From an uncultured Prevotellaceae bacterium (lineage in GTDB: Bacteria > Bacteroidota > Bacteroidia > Bacteroidales > Bacteroidaceae), in assembly GCA_937893145.1 (NCBI GenBank), contig CALBJW010000051.1, positions 1 through 41,506 of the forward strand: a DNA stretch of 41,506 nucleotides. Direction: 5' to 3'. Shown here one piece after another: positions 23,871-34,417 of this stretch. The notes beneath the pieces are model-generated. The model saw nothing but the letters and a program-made list of their open reading frames with translations. It was not told where the DNA came from and searched no databases. Numbering within the stretch: position 1 is the first letter of the stretch; each line of letters opens with the position of its first letter. A program made the position numbers and the translations under genes.

Positions 23871-26800
23871 CTACTTGACAATCTTGCTATCACCGATGAT
23901 GAACACACCCTTGCGATTCTTCACATCCTCAGCCTTGCGGTACTTCACACCACTGATGCTGTACACATCGGTGTTATCATTAGCCGTATTGCTGAAGTCG
24001 ATAGTGTATGGCACATCAAGTGTACCAGTCACAGCATTGCTATCATAGATAATACCATTGCTGCTCTTGCCTATCACCTCTCCACCACGAATGTGGGCAA
24101 AGCGAACCGTGTTGCCATCCTCTGCATTCAGTGAGATGAAGAAGAGTCGCTTTCCGTTTGCCACCTCAATCACTTTAGCAGAACCAATGGCATTACCCTT
24201 GGCAAAGGCAACAATCTCGTCATCCTCCTCAAAGGAATCCATGTCATCAATATCTGCAATGACTGGCATCATGGTACGAGCCTCGCTGACTATCTCAGCT
24301 GATGTGTCAAGGTAGTTCTGTTCCGCATCGAGGTCATCACTATCAAAGCGCACGGTCTTGGCATAAGTGGTTTTCTGCGTGTTGGTGAACTTCACCTGGA
24401 GGTCTTCATTGCCAAAATACTTTATGAAGTAACCCTCGCCAGGATGCATGTAGTCCAAAGAACCTTTCCACTTACCATCTGCATCCATCACGGCAAACAG
24501 CTTGCGGTTCTTTATTACAGTACCCTCCTTGGCATTCTTCTGCAGATCAAAGCCTGACATTGCCACATTGATTGGCTGATCCACGCTGAGCAGATAAGGC
24601 AGGTGACACCAGACGGCACCGTTCGCAGGAGCGGCGTTCAGAGTGATGTAACGCTCGTCTTCCTCATACTCATAACCATAGACGGTAGCCTGGACTGGTT
24701 GGTGAACATAAATCTGATAAGTGTGTTTATCATCACCATGTATGGTGTTGATACCAGCATTCCAATACTTGCCCTTAGTGCCGTCTTTTTTTGTATAGAC
24801 AACAAGTTCTGAGGCATGACCATTGACCATAATCACATCACCAGCAGAGAATCCGTTGTTTGTATCGAAGAGCTGGTTGATACTGATGTTGTTCTCTGGC
24901 TTGATATAGAGCGACACCCAGTTCCATCCAGTCTCAAGATTCCATACCTGTTTCTCCTCGTTGGTAGGGGTGAAGATTACAGGCTGTTTTGGACTGCCCA
25001 CGAGTGAGCCGTTAACGAAGGTGATTTTGTTGCCAGCAGTGTTAGGCACAATCACCCTTGTGACATTGGTAGAGGCATCCCAGAGCAGGAATGTCAGTCC
25101 CTTTTCCTTATCATCCACCATCTTGTCGTTACCCATGACCGTAAGGTTCACCATAGGGTTATTGGCATTGTCAACGGTGATGTTTGCCTTGCCCAGACAT
25201 ACGCCATCGTAGAATGCAGCCACGATGTCGCGCTTGTCTGTATCGTAAAATTCATGACCGCCTTCGTTCTTCAGCTTCACCCTACCCATTATGTTCATGG
25301 TGTAGTTGTAGCCCATGTTGTCTGTGACCTTCCAGTCTGGTTCATCAGCCTCAACTTTGACACTTATAGTCAGCGGACTGCTGAGGTTGTCCTCATCCAC
25401 GGCATATACGGTGGTAAAGTATTCACCTGGAGCCAGACCATCAGATATCTCCATTTCTATGTTGTCATAGCTGAGAGGCATTGACACTCCGCTCTCCTTC
25501 GACATACTGAGCCATGTACAGTTATTCTCCAGAGAGTAGTATATGTTGCGTCCACTCTTGTTGATGAGCTTAGGTGTCAGCTTCTCTTTCGTGCCATACT
25601 TCACATTGATATTCACCTTAGGGTCATCCCAGTACAATACATTTCTATCCACATATACAAGCATCATCTGAGGGTTGACCAGAGTGTTGCCCGCAAGGTC
25701 CTCCACGTCACGTACCGTTACGTTCACATACTGGTGGTTAATCTCCGCATCACGCTTGTTGAGGTTGATCTGCAGTTCGTTGTTCGTAGCAGTCCATGTG
25801 AACGGAATGTTCTGAATGATGCCGAACGACCTTGCTGGAGGATAAGACGTAGTATTGTCTATCTCCTTTAGCTTTTCCTCAGTCAGCATGCTTTCTGGCA
25901 GAACACAGTCATAGGTTGTGAGTTCGTTGCCAGCCTCATCTTTTCTCACCACCATGTTGTAAGGACTGAAGACAGACTCATGAGTGTTCTGCGAGTTCAC
26001 ATGATCCATCTCGAATGGCATGTAGAACTCCAGTCCCATCTCCTTGCCTAATGGTGTGGCATTGCTCACCGTTGTCAGGCTATTGCCCGGGATGGCAAGA
26101 TGCCAGAATGCAATATGGTCGAAACCGCCGTAGAAGTTGTCGTCACCTATTTTCACCGCTGAAGGCATGCCACAGAATGCATCGGCATCAGCAGTCATCA
26201 CCATCTTGCCGTCAATGTACACAGAAGAAGAGTTGTGCGACTTATTTGTCACGGCAGTCACGAGGTGCCACTTGTTGTCAGCCAGTTCGCTCTTGCTTAC
26301 GATGCTCTGTCTGAACTCGCCTGACTGTACGATGACATCTTCATTATTCATATATATTGCGAAGTGCTGCTTGTCGAGCTTGGAGCCAGCATTGAAGATG
26401 GTCACGCTGTCGCCCTTCGTCAGTTCACTGTCTATCTGTGTCCAGAAAGAGAGGGTGAAGTCGTTGTATTCCGCACGCATGAAGTCCGTATCCCTTGTCT
26501 TAAGGTCTATGCCCTCACCCCTGAGTTTGAGCGAGTGCTGTCCCGTAGGCATCATCCATGTCTGACGTGAGAAGTGCAGATCCGTGCCGTTCACCTTATC
26601 GTGTAGCACGTTGCCCATCATCTCGTCCATAGGCCAATAGCACATCAGCGAAGGCTCACTCTTGCTCAACACCTTCGTTCTCTTGCTTGCCATCTCTGCA
26701 CTTGACATTGCCTTGTCCCACAGACGTGCATCGACCATGATGCCCTTCATGTAGCAACCGAGTAAAATCTTACCGTAGGCATTGCTGGTGATGTGATAGT

Positions 26801-29800
26801 CATCCTCCAGTTCCACCGGTGCATACTCCTGATTCTCCTCATTTACAGAAGAATCCAGTCGTGTCACCTTATCCATGTCAAGCTGGGTGCCATCCACAAA
26901 GAATCTCATCTGGTTCTTTACACCCACTGAGTCGTTGGTAAATGTCACAGCCACATTGGTCAGCTTGTCTTTGAGCGACAGACCTGAGCCCTTGTACTTT
27001 GGATCGTCAATACTCTTTGACATGAAGGATATACCGTCCATTGAGGCTTCCAGCCTGCCCGAGTTGTAGGTCAGAGTGAAATAGCGTTCTGCTGATTCGC
27101 CGTCGTCAGAGATAGTAAACAGCGTAGCTATATCACACGTTTTATCCAGCTGTACCATAGCCTCCCATGTGAAGTCCTGTCCCGCGAGACTGCGGTTCAC
27201 CTTCGATTTCGGCACGTCAGACCAACTGTAATCACTGCCCGCAGCCACCGATTCGTTGCCTGGGAAGCTCAGTGCCGTGTCATACTTCTTGCTCAGGTCG
27301 TTGGTGATACCCGTAATCTGGAAGTTAGCAGTCTTGTCCAGATAGTTGTATGCTATAGGCTCATTGAATGGGAACGATATGACATCCTCAAACGTCAGTA
27401 CGCCATTCGTAGGCTTAGGTTTGCCGAATATCTCTGGGTTGCGTGTGTCTTTCATACCGCTCTTCACGTCAGACACCGCAGTGACATAGCCCGCACCGAG
27501 TCGGCAGAAGCTTACGGCTCTCAGGTCATACTCCATCTCCACAGGGTCAGCATCACCATAGAAGCGATATTTGATGGTGCCGGACGTCAACTTCTCCTTA
27601 GTGCCTGATGCGGCATTGAAGAGAGAGTCGTTGGCATAGAACGAACACATGTTCACCCACTTCGTATCGCCATCAGTCTTCTTCTTGTACTGCAACTCAA
27701 TGTGGTCGAAGTTGTCGTAGCTCACGTTGAAGCCGTTGACCTCCACTGGCAGATAGTACCTGTCTTGTTCGTCCTTAGCCGACAGAGTGTTCAGCACCCA
27801 CTTATCCACTGGTAGTGCCAACTTCACTGGAGTCGAAGCCGGCAGGTAGTTCAGGCTTATTGCAGCGAAATCACAAAGGCTGCTTGCCTCATCACGGAAT
27901 CCGAGGCGTACGTTCTCATAGTGGTACTGCTTACCGGCTCGCTCCACCTGAATGGTCTTCGTTATGCTCTCACCAGGCTTTAGCTGGAAAGTCCTGCCAT
28001 CCGTCAGCGGCATACCGTCCATTGTTATCGCGAGACCGTCAGGACAGCTCTTATCGTCGAGGAAGAGTTTGAAAAGCGACGGATTCATCAAGTCCTTGTT
28101 CATGTTTGTCGTCACCTCACTCTCATTTGTCAACCTTACAGAGAAGATAGCCTTGTCACCTACAGGGATGTTGCTTGCCACAGGGTTGCTGATGCTTATC
28201 TTCGGATTGTCTATCTTCAGTGTGCGAGCAGTGAGCGGATAGCCCTTCATCGATACAGAATCTATGTAGCAGATGGTAGAGTCCGGTTCATACCATGGTC
28301 CTCGCTCAGCACCGCCTCGTACAGTAAATACGAAGTCATGTAATTTTGCCTCACTGACATCCTTTGAATTTGGATTATCAGAGACGGTGTCCCAGAAGTC
28401 ATTGACAAATTCCTCGTCTGAAAGTTTCGAGCCAGAAGCCTTATTCATACTTATGAACTGTTCGTCAAGCTTATAGTCATCACAACGATACACGTCCATG
28501 TCAAGATAGCTGTTTGACACAGTCTCCAAGACGTAGCCACTTCCTGCTGAACGAATACATTTCTTCGACTTGTTCCTATTGAAGTTGACCTTCGGATCAG
28601 GCAAGAAGTCAAATTTAAACATGAAACCAGGGAGTTCGACTACCTGCGTGATAGGATTCTGCCTATCATTTCCGTACATGTCCTTAGTCTGTTGGCCAGT
28701 AGCGCTATTGTCAAGTGTTCCAAGCCCCAATTTCTTATGAAGGAGATTAGCGACGCTCGTACTTAATTTTGCTCCAATATTACTTTTCCATGACCCACTT
28801 CTAAGGTCCACGCCGCCCAATGAAAATGACCACTTGGGTTCTTTGTAATATGCGGAGGCTGACTCCGAGTGTTCTATCCTTGAGGCTGAAGACAGACTGT
28901 AGCTGTCATGCAATCCTGACTGGGAAATGGCATTAAGCTTCTTCTGCTCGTTGGTGGCTATCACCGACAACCACTGACGGATAGTTTCGATAATGGTCTC
29001 TGGATTTACTTCAGGAGTGGTGTAGTTCGCCAATCTCTCTGTCGAACCTTCAACACATGGATATATAGGAACAATGCACGTTGTGGTATCCTTCTCATCA
29101 CCTCCGCTCTTGAGCCAGTAAAGCTGCTTTTTGCCTGCATTGGCAAGTTTCTGTATCTCTATACTGTCACCAGTCAGGAGCTCTGCCTCCAGTTTCTGCA
29201 CAAGCTGAGGTATGATGGTGCCAAGGATATGCTTCTGACTATACACAAACTCCCTTTGCTTACCTTTGCCCAACTGAACCTTTTCACTGACAGCAAGATA
29301 ATTGCCGCCTTCACCCTCCTGGATGATGCGTATGGCACCACTCTCGATAGCAGGCTTCACCAGTCTGTAGGTTGTGGAGTCAATCACGGAGAATGTCTCT
29401 ACACGCCACAGATTGTATGTGTCCATGAATCCGCAATACACGTCTGCCATAGCACCGACATCAAGCGGGTCAGCGCTGGTAGAGATTCTGTCGTTCAAAG
29501 TCTTGTCGTAAGATCCACTGGAAGAGTAATGAGCATCCACTATTGGTACAACAATATCAAGCGTGAAGTTATTCGATGAATTGCTTGACGTGCCAGCAAC
29601 GGCACCTGCACCCAGTCCCGTGAATGCACCTGTAAAGTATGAACCCTTCGTACCCATCTTGACATTTATGTCCACGCTGATTCCCAAATCGAGATTCACA
29701 GAGTAATCCCAATGATAGTTTGTGCCTTTCTCCCTATAGCTATAACTTCGCGAACCGTAAGGGTCGCGTATGACATCAACGACATTTATAGGGCCGTCAA

Positions 29801-32800
29801 AGGAAGCCAGAGGCATCACGTCGTGTCCCTTGTCACGCACTCCCGTCACAAATGCCTCCAGCGGCTTGACATTATAATAGTATCCGTTGGAATTGACCTG
29901 CATGTAGAGATATCGCAGGGCATCCTTCCTATTCAGTGAGTACTCTGGGTTTGCTGCACGGAATGCAACTGTGGCATGTCCATTCTTGTCCAACGGATAC
30001 ACCTCAGTATCTACTGCACCTGCAAGCCCATTGTTGACCAACAGCGTGTCACCCTCCAGATACACCATGTCTGGTGCATTGATTGTATCACCGTTGTAGT
30101 AGTAGTCCTCATGAGCATATACATGCAACTCGTAGCCGTCGCCTGATTCAAAGATAGGATACTGGAACATATACGAGACCTCTTTCTTCTCCTTATCATA
30201 CGTTGCCACCTTGGCAGTCTTCTTCTCGCCTGCAATGTTGTAGATTGTCATCTTCTCTGCTCCGAAGAAATTTTGTTTCATGCCATACCTGTGCTGTTCG
30301 TATGTCACGCTGACAGGATTGTGTACAATGCGGTTATATCGTGCATTGTATGTAGTGGTGCGTGTCTCATCACCATGCTTATCCTCATTCTGACATGTGT
30401 AAGTGTCGGTGACAAGGCATGTATCGCAGGATGAGAGGTCAAGCACCTGGAATCCTTCGCCCTCATTGAAGAGCGTAGAGTAACCTGTCGCAGACATCTC
30501 TGTGACCTTATACTTCGTCGGTGCCAGGTCCACACAGAATTCGCCCGTCTTCACGTCAGGTTCGATGACGATACGCTTCTTCTCGAATGTCACGTTGGTG
30601 CTGTCCAACTGTTGCTCATGCAAATTATCTATATTCACCGCCTGAGTGAAACTCTTCGAGTATGATGAGAGGTCAGGATTGTCCTTGAAGTATGTGATGC
30701 GTGAAGTATTGTCGCCATCCAACTCCAGCACAAGGCGCATATTGTCACCGAGGTTGTTCTTCGTGAGTCCCATGCCGAGAGGCAGTCTGCCCTGTCTGTT
30801 GCCACCGATGAGTCTTCCCACGAGGCGCACAGTGGTGCTGTCAGTCAGAATCAGTCCGTCATAGTCGGCACTTGGTACAAAGGCATACTCCTCGCCCTCC
30901 CTCTTGTCACTGGCACGTGCCAGTATGTAGCCGTCGTCCACAAACGTGTGACCATCCTTCACTGCCTTCAGTGTCATCTTGCAATAAGGCAACAGGAACG
31001 AGAACTCTCCCTTGCTGTCCGTCACTATAGGTTTGCCGTGGGCATCAAGCACAGGGTTGCCATTCATCTCAAACTGGCAGTCGCGTACCGGGATGGTGCT
31101 ATTCGTGTAGAGCACACGTCCTGAGAACTGACGAGTCTCGTTGCAGATGTAGTGAATGGTGCTGTACTCATGTTTTCCGTCGTTAAGGCTGAACCGTGCA
31201 GCACTATTATCCTCCTGACCTTCCAGCACAAATCGAGTACCGCTCTCCGACTTCACATCGACGGTATAGAGCGTGCCACCAGACTGATATGGTATGCTGT
31301 CGAACTCAAAGGTACCATCCGTAGTGTACAAGCTCTTTTCGTACACTTCGCTATATCCAGGAATGATGATGGTGTCGTTGTCCGCATCATGTATCTGGTC
31401 TATTGCTACAGTTTCATCTGCCATGATGCTTACGGTAACCTTGTCAGGCATTGGTGCATTGTTATTCAGTGTCACCCTACCCTTTACCGTTCCAAAGTAT
31501 GGATTCCAACCATAGACGATACGGCTTGCCTCCAGTACCTGTTGGCGCACCTTCAGCTGTGCAGAAATCCTGTACTCATAGAGTCTGCCGGCCTCAGCCC
31601 GGTCATCCACATAGCTGGTAGCCAGAGTGTCTCTCCTGCCTACCACCTCGTAAGGATTGGTGTTCGTCTTGCTGACCACCTTCTTGCCGTCACCAGTGCG
31701 AGTCTCAATGGCTGCCAGTCGGCGTTCCACCTTGAAACCATTATATACGCCGTCTTCAGCATCCCACTCTACGACTACTCTGCCCTTCACCGTACCCTTC
31801 GAGGCAGTGAGGTGTGCCACAGGTGTAAGGGTTGTCTTGTAGCAGGAGTCTGCCTCAGCCTCAGTCGTTGCCACAACAGGATTTTCCAACAGGCAGTACG
31901 AACTGCGTGTACCGTCAACGCTTGCCTTATAGTAGTAGTGAGTGTAAGGATAAGTCTGTATATCCTCTATCTCAGCATAGTACATTTTCTTTTTGTCATC
32001 CCACTTGACTTCATCGCCGTTGATGACTATCTTCTTCTCCACAAGGTCCTTGCCATTGTCGTGATCTTCTGCCGGACTGTAGCGCTGTACTACGATGGAA
32101 GCTTTCTCATCCCAGATGGTGGAACTCTTCAATGCATTAAAGTAACTGTCTGCATCAGTACCCGTTCCGAGTTTGTCAAACAGCTCCTTCGGACTCTCAC
32201 CCTTTGCGAACTCCGTCTTACCGCCCGTCAGCTCCACACGCACCTTGACGGTACTTTCCATATCAAAATCCTTGGTTTTCTCCACCTTGAGACTTTCCAC
32301 GCCTGCAAGGAAATTATCGAGCCTTACAGAGTCAGCCTTGGAGAAGCCGCCCGACGTGTTGTAGCCCCAGTTGGCACCATACACCGCACGAACCACACGG
32401 TAGTACAGTTTGCCACCGTCTGAAGGATTCTCGCTGTTGAAGTCGTTTCCCTCCAAGTCGTCAACGACGGTATATGTTCCGACATCTTCAAAGTCAGACA
32501 CCCTCTCCACCTTCAGTTCTGTACTGTCAGCATCAGCATACGACACTGGCAATGTACCTACAGTAACTGCATCAGAGAAGTCAGGACTCTGCGCACGCTG
32601 TACGATGTAGAAGTCTGTATCGAAGGCATCCTCCTGCTGCACATTGTCCACCACCCATTGTATCTTGTTCTCCTGCTTGAATACGCCCTTTTCGTCTATC
32701 TGCTTATCCAGAGTTATCGTTACCGATTCGATGGAATGGAATGGCTTGACAGTGAAAGGTATGGCAAACCAACCCGGATTGGACGACATTCCCTTGTCTG

Positions 32801-34148
32801 TCATCTGGCGATTCTCACCATTCAGGATAAGCGTGTAGTATTTAGTCTTCTTCTGAGGAGGGAAACTGTATGTCCACTGATTTATCCTTTCGTCTATATT
32901 ACCAGCAAACACCAATTCCCTTTTTTCAGTATCCCATACACCTGCCCATGTCATCTTTCCCGTAGGCACCACATTGAGTACCTGCGAACCGGCAAGACTT
33001 CCACTGCCTGGCTTCTCAGCATTGAAGTCCATCACAGGATCTATCACCGTAACGGTATTCATACCCTCCGGAGCCTCAGGCTGATTGATAGGGATGTTGG
33101 TTTCTATTCTGAAGTTGTTGTTTCCAGAGTAATTGGTCGTACCATCGCCCTCATATCTGAAGTAGTCTATAGTCGTATCGTCCTGCAACTGGAAATATAA
33201 TGTTATCAACCTTAAATCGACATCATTTCCCTCAGACGACATATATCCAAATCTGTCACTCTGAATCACATCGAACCTACCATTTTCCGATGGCCTTGTC
33301 ACGGATGATACGTGTTCGTTCACTACAGGCATATATCCGCATCCCCAGCTTTTGTCAAAGCCGTCCCTGTCATTATTCGTGTGAGTGATCTTTGCTATAT
33401 GCACTTTGTTGCTTACGTTGTTTTTCTTTTCAACAAAGTAAATATTACCTACCAAGTTCCTATTTGCCAATATGCATGTGTCCTGGTCGTTGATGCAACC
33501 CTCAGGGATGGTGACCTTGTACAAACCACCGCCCAGAGCCTCAGCCTTGAATTCCCTTTCGAGTTTTGGCATGGTCTGACCTACGATGACAGTCTTCGTT
33601 ATAGAGTAGTAGATATTGTCTCCTCCTGTGCCTCTGTTGAAGTTGGCAGCCTCGCCCTTGATATTCGTTCCCTCCACGAGGGCAATGGAATTGGTCATGT
33701 TGGCGTTGCTTCCACGAAAATCGACAGATGTGACAATACCCTGCTCTGGGTTTGCCTTTGTGTAGTACAGATAAAGGTAATCGCCTCCCGCATCCTTGTT
33801 AAGATCGGAAGAACCACAGATGGTCTCAGCCTTAAAATACTTTCTGCCATCGCTGAAGGTGAATTCATCCTTCTCACCTTCACCAGTGCGGACCACTATG
33901 TTTGTGATTGCCTCCTTCGGGTCGGTAGTAGTCTTCCAGCCCAAATACACATAGTCCGAAAACCAGCATCCCTTGTTCAGGTCGTGGTTATCTATAGTGT
34001 ACCCGCGGCTTTCCAGTTCCCTTTGTGGCACACCGCTTTTACCCGAAGCCACCACAATCTCCTTGATATAGGTCTGCGCTACTGCACTCTTCGGCACTGC
34101 AAACAGCAGCACTGCTAATAAAATTGATAATAAATGCTTTAGTTTCAT
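23871..34148 (-). CDS. Giant secreted multidomain protein (3425 residues), LamG-type, T9SS-like C-terminus
   Basis: A 3425-residue exported protein. The start is set at MKLKHLLSILLAVLLFAVP (34148), which gives a clean signal peptide ending SAVAQ; an in-frame start 24 codons upstream has no signal-peptide character. Repeats of the form 'GYTIDNHDLNKG...YLGWK' and 'DLNKDAGGDYLYLYYT' near the N-terminus look like a beta-prism (MABP-like) domain. Fibronectin-type and carboxypeptidase-regulatory-like segments follow (GRVTLNNNAPMPD, SGRVLYTNSTIPVRD). In the last third there are two LamG/concanavalin-like domains (DFTWEAMVQLDKTCD, YNDFTLSFWTQIDSE), a cadherin-like stretch (VTVRDVEDLAGN), two copies of the shared module (RDIVAAFYDGVCLGKANI; DDEIVAFAKGNAIGSAKV) and a short T9SS-like tail (GVFIIGDSKIVK). 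It is probably a surface adhesin or glycan-binding protein; no catalytic motif was seen. Confidence 0.85.
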   Translation of the reverse strand: MKLKHLLSILLAVLLFAVPKSAVAQTYIKEIVVASGKSGVPQRELESRGYTIDNHDLNKGCWFSDYVYLGWKTTTDPKEAITNIVVRTGEGEKDEFTFSDGRKYFKAETICGSSDLNKDAGGDYLYLYYTKANPEQGIVTSVDFRGSNANMTNSIALVEGTNIKGEAANFNRGTGGDNIYYSITKTVIVGQTMPKLEREFKAEALGGGLYKVTIPEGCINDQDTCILANRNLVGNIYFVEKKNNVSNKVHIAKITHTNNDRDGFDKSWGCGYMPVVNEHVSSVTRPSENGRFDVIQSDRFGYMSSEGNDVDLRLITLYFQLQDDTTIDYFRYEGDGTTNYSGNNNFRIETNIPINQPEAPEGMNTVTVIDPVMDFNAEKPGSGSLAGSQVLNVVPTGKMTWAGVWDTEKRELVFAGNIDERINQWTYSFPPQKKTKYYTLILNGENRQMTDKGMSSNPGWFAIPFTVKPFHSIESVTITLDKQIDEKGVFKQENKIQWVVDNVQQEDAFDTDFYIVQRAQSPDFSDAVTVGTLPVSYADADSTELKVERVSDFEDVGTYTVVDDLEGNDFNSENPSDGGKLYYRVVRAVYGANWGYNTSGGFSKADSVRLDNFLAGVESLKVEKTKDFDMESTVKVRVELTGGKTEFAKGESPKELFDKLGTGTDADSYFNALKSSTIWDEKASIVVQRYSPAEDHDNGKDLVEKKIVINGDEVKWDDKKKMYYAEIEDIQTYPYTHYYYKASVDGTRSSYCLLENPVVATTEAEADSCYKTTLTPVAHLTASKGTVKGRVVVEWDAEDGVYNGFKVERRLAAIETRTGDGKKVVSKTNTNPYEVVGRRDTLATSYVDDRAEAGRLYEYRISAQLKVRQQVLEASRIVYGWNPYFGTVKGRVTLNNNAPMPDKVTVSIMADETVAIDQIHDADNDTIIIPGYSEVYEKSLYTTDGTFEFDSIPYQSGGTLYTVDVKSESGTRFVLEGQEDNSAARFSLNDGKHEYSTIHYICNETRQFSGRVLYTNSTIPVRDCQFEMNGNPVLDAHGKPIVTDSKGEFSFLLPYCKMTLKAVKDGHTFVDDGYILARASDKREGEEYAFVPSADYDGLILTDSTTVRLVGRLIGGNRQGRLPLGMGLTKNNLGDNMRLVLELDGDNTSRITYFKDNPDLSSYSKSFTQAVNIDNLHEQQLDSTNVTFEKKRIVIEPDVKTGEFCVDLAPTKYKVTEMSATGYSTLFNEGEGFQVLDLSSCDTCLVTDTYTCQNEDKHGDETRTTTYNARYNRIVHNPVSVTYEQHRYGMKQNFFGAEKMTIYNIAGEKKTAKVATYDKEKKEVSYMFQYPIFESGDGYELHVYAHEDYYYNGDTINAPDMVYLEGDTLLVNNGLAGAVDTEVYPLDKNGHATVAFRAANPEYSLNRKDALRYLYMQVNSNGYYYNVKPLEAFVTGVRDKGHDVMPLASFDGPINVVDVIRDPYGSRSYSYREKGTNYHWDYSVNLDLGISVDINVKMGTKGSYFTGAFTGLGAGAVAGTSSNSSNNFTLDIVVPIVDAHYSSSGSYDKTLNDRISTSADPLDVGAMADVYCGFMDTYNLWRVETFSVIDSTTYRLVKPAIESGAIRIIQEGEGGNYLAVSEKVQLGKGKQREFVYSQKHILGTIIPQLVQKLEAELLTGDSIEIQKLANAGKKQLYWLKSGGDEKDTTTCIVPIYPCVEGSTERLANYTTPEVNPETIIETIRQWLSVIATNEQKKLNAISQSGLHDSYSLSSASRIEHSESASAYYKEPKWSFSLGGVDLRSGSWKSNIGAKLSTSVANLLHKKLGLGTLDNSATGQQTKDMYGNDRQNPITQVVELPGFMFKFDFLPDPKVNFNRNKSKKCIRSAGSGYVLETVSNSYLDMDVYRCDDYKLDEQFISMNKASGSKLSDEEFVNDFWDTVSDNPNSKDVSEAKLHDFVFTVRGGAERGPWYEPDSTICYIDSVSMKGYPLTARTLKIDNPKISISNPVASNIPVGDKAIFSVRLTNESEVTTNMNKDLMNPSLFKLFLDDKSCPDGLAITMDGMPLTDGRTFQLKPGESITKTIQVERAGKQYHYENVRLGFRDEASSLCDFAAISLNYLPASTPVKLALPVDKWVLNTLSAKDEQDRYYLPVEVNGFNVSYDNFDHIELQYKKKTDGDTKWVNMCSFYANDSLFNAASGTKEKLTSGTIKYRFYGDADPVEMEYDLRAVSFCRLGAGYVTAVSDVKSGMKDTRNPEIFGKPKPTNGVLTFEDVISFPFNEPIAYNYLDKTANFQITGITNDLSKKYDTALSFPGNESVAAGSDYSWSDVPKSKVNRSLAGQDFTWEAMVQLDKTCDIATLFTISDDGESAERYFTLTYNSGRLEASMDGISFMSKSIDDPKYKGSGLSLKDKLTNVAVTFTNDSVGVKNQMRFFVDGTQLDMDKVTRLDSSVNEENQEYAPVELEDDYHITSNAYGKILLGCYMKGIMVDARLWDKAMSSAEMASKRTKVLSKSEPSLMCYWPMDEMMGNVLHDKVNGTDLHFSRQTWMMPTGQHSLKLRGEGIDLKTRDTDFMRAEYNDFTLSFWTQIDSELTKGDSVTIFNAGSKLDKQHFAIYMNNEDVIVQSGEFRQSIVSKSELADNKWHLVTAVTNKSHNSSSVYIDGKMVMTADADAFCGMPSAVKIGDDNFYGGFDHIAFWHLAIPGNSLTTVSNATPLGKEMGLEFYMPFEMDHVNSQNTHESVFSPYNMVVRKDEAGNELTTYDCVLPESMLTEEKLKEIDNTTSYPPARSFGIIQNIPFTWTATNNELQINLNKRDAEINHQYVNVTVRDVEDLAGNTLVNPQMMLVYVDRNVLYWDDPKVNINVKYGTKEKLTPKLINKSGRNIYYSLENNCTWLSMSKESGVSMPLSYDNIEMEISDGLAPGEYFTTVYAVDEDNLSSPLTISVKVEADEPDWKVTDNMGYNYTMNIMGRVKLKNEGGHEFYDTDKRDIVAAFYDGVCLGKANITVDNANNPMVNLTVMGNDKMVDDKEKGLTFLLWDASTNVTRVIVPNTAGNKITFVNGSLVGSPKQPVIFTPTNEEKQVWNLETGWNWVSLYIKPENNISINQLFDTNNGFSAGDVIMVNGHASELVVYTKKDGTKGKYWNAGINTIHGDDKHTYQIYVHQPVQATVYGYEYEEDERYITLNAAPANGAVWCHLPYLLSVDQPINVAMSGFDLQKNAKEGTVIKNRKLFAVMDADGKWKGSLDYMHPGEGYFIKYFGNEDLQVKFTNTQKTTYAKTVRFDSDDLDAEQNYLDTSAEIVSEARTMMPVIADIDDMDSFEEDDEIVAFAKGNAIGSAKVIEVANGKRLFFISLNAEDGNTVRFAHIRGGEVIGKSSNGIIYDSNAVTGTLDVPYTIDFSNTANDNTDVYSISGVKYRKAEDVKNRKGVFIIGDSKIVK

Positions 34149-34274
34149 ATAGTATTGTTTTTTATATCTTATACTTTGGCAAGGTTCGTCACCCCTCTTG
34201 AATGACCTACCATTTTTCATTGTTACAGTCTTCTTAATACTTTACTGTACATCTGTTTATTTGACTTTGAGCCG

Positions 34275-34282
34275 CAAATATA
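34275..34282 (-). promoter_or_regulatory. -7 element of the giant-protein gene
   Basis: The minus strand reads TATATTTG here, matching TAnnTTTG. A convincing -33 TTTG at the expected distance is not seen. Transcription near 34268 would give a leader of about 120 nt. It lies 18 bp inside the large inverted repeat at 34301-34351. Confidence 0.5.
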
Positions 34283-34300
34283 AACATTTATTTATAAAAC

Positions 34301-34351
34301 ATAGCGTGCAAAACGTATTTTTCTCACAATTACGAACGTTTTGCACGCTAT
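34301..34351. repeat. Perfect 16-bp inverted repeat between two genes
   Basis: ATAGCGTGCAAAACGT (34301-34316) is followed after 19 bp by its exact complement (34336-34351). It lies after the 493-residue lipoprotein gene and just ahead of the giant gene promoter. It may be the terminator of the first, an operator of the second, or both. The plus strand is followed by a T-rich stretch, the minus strand by TTTTAT only. The loop and right arm contain TCACAA and ACGTTTT as in the dyads at 36166 and 37066, with one base difference in spacing. Confidence 0.7.
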
Positions 34352-34417
34352 TTTTTATAGACAAAGGCATCACCAACCAAAAATGAAACGTTTCACTTCA
34401 TAAATACTAACGTTCAT

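Noticed and set aside
31152..32423. A 423-codon open frame on the plus strand opposite the giant protein gene
   Set aside because: It lies wholly inside the antisense of a well-supported coding frame, has no domain, promoter or leader, and its composition fits a shadow frame.
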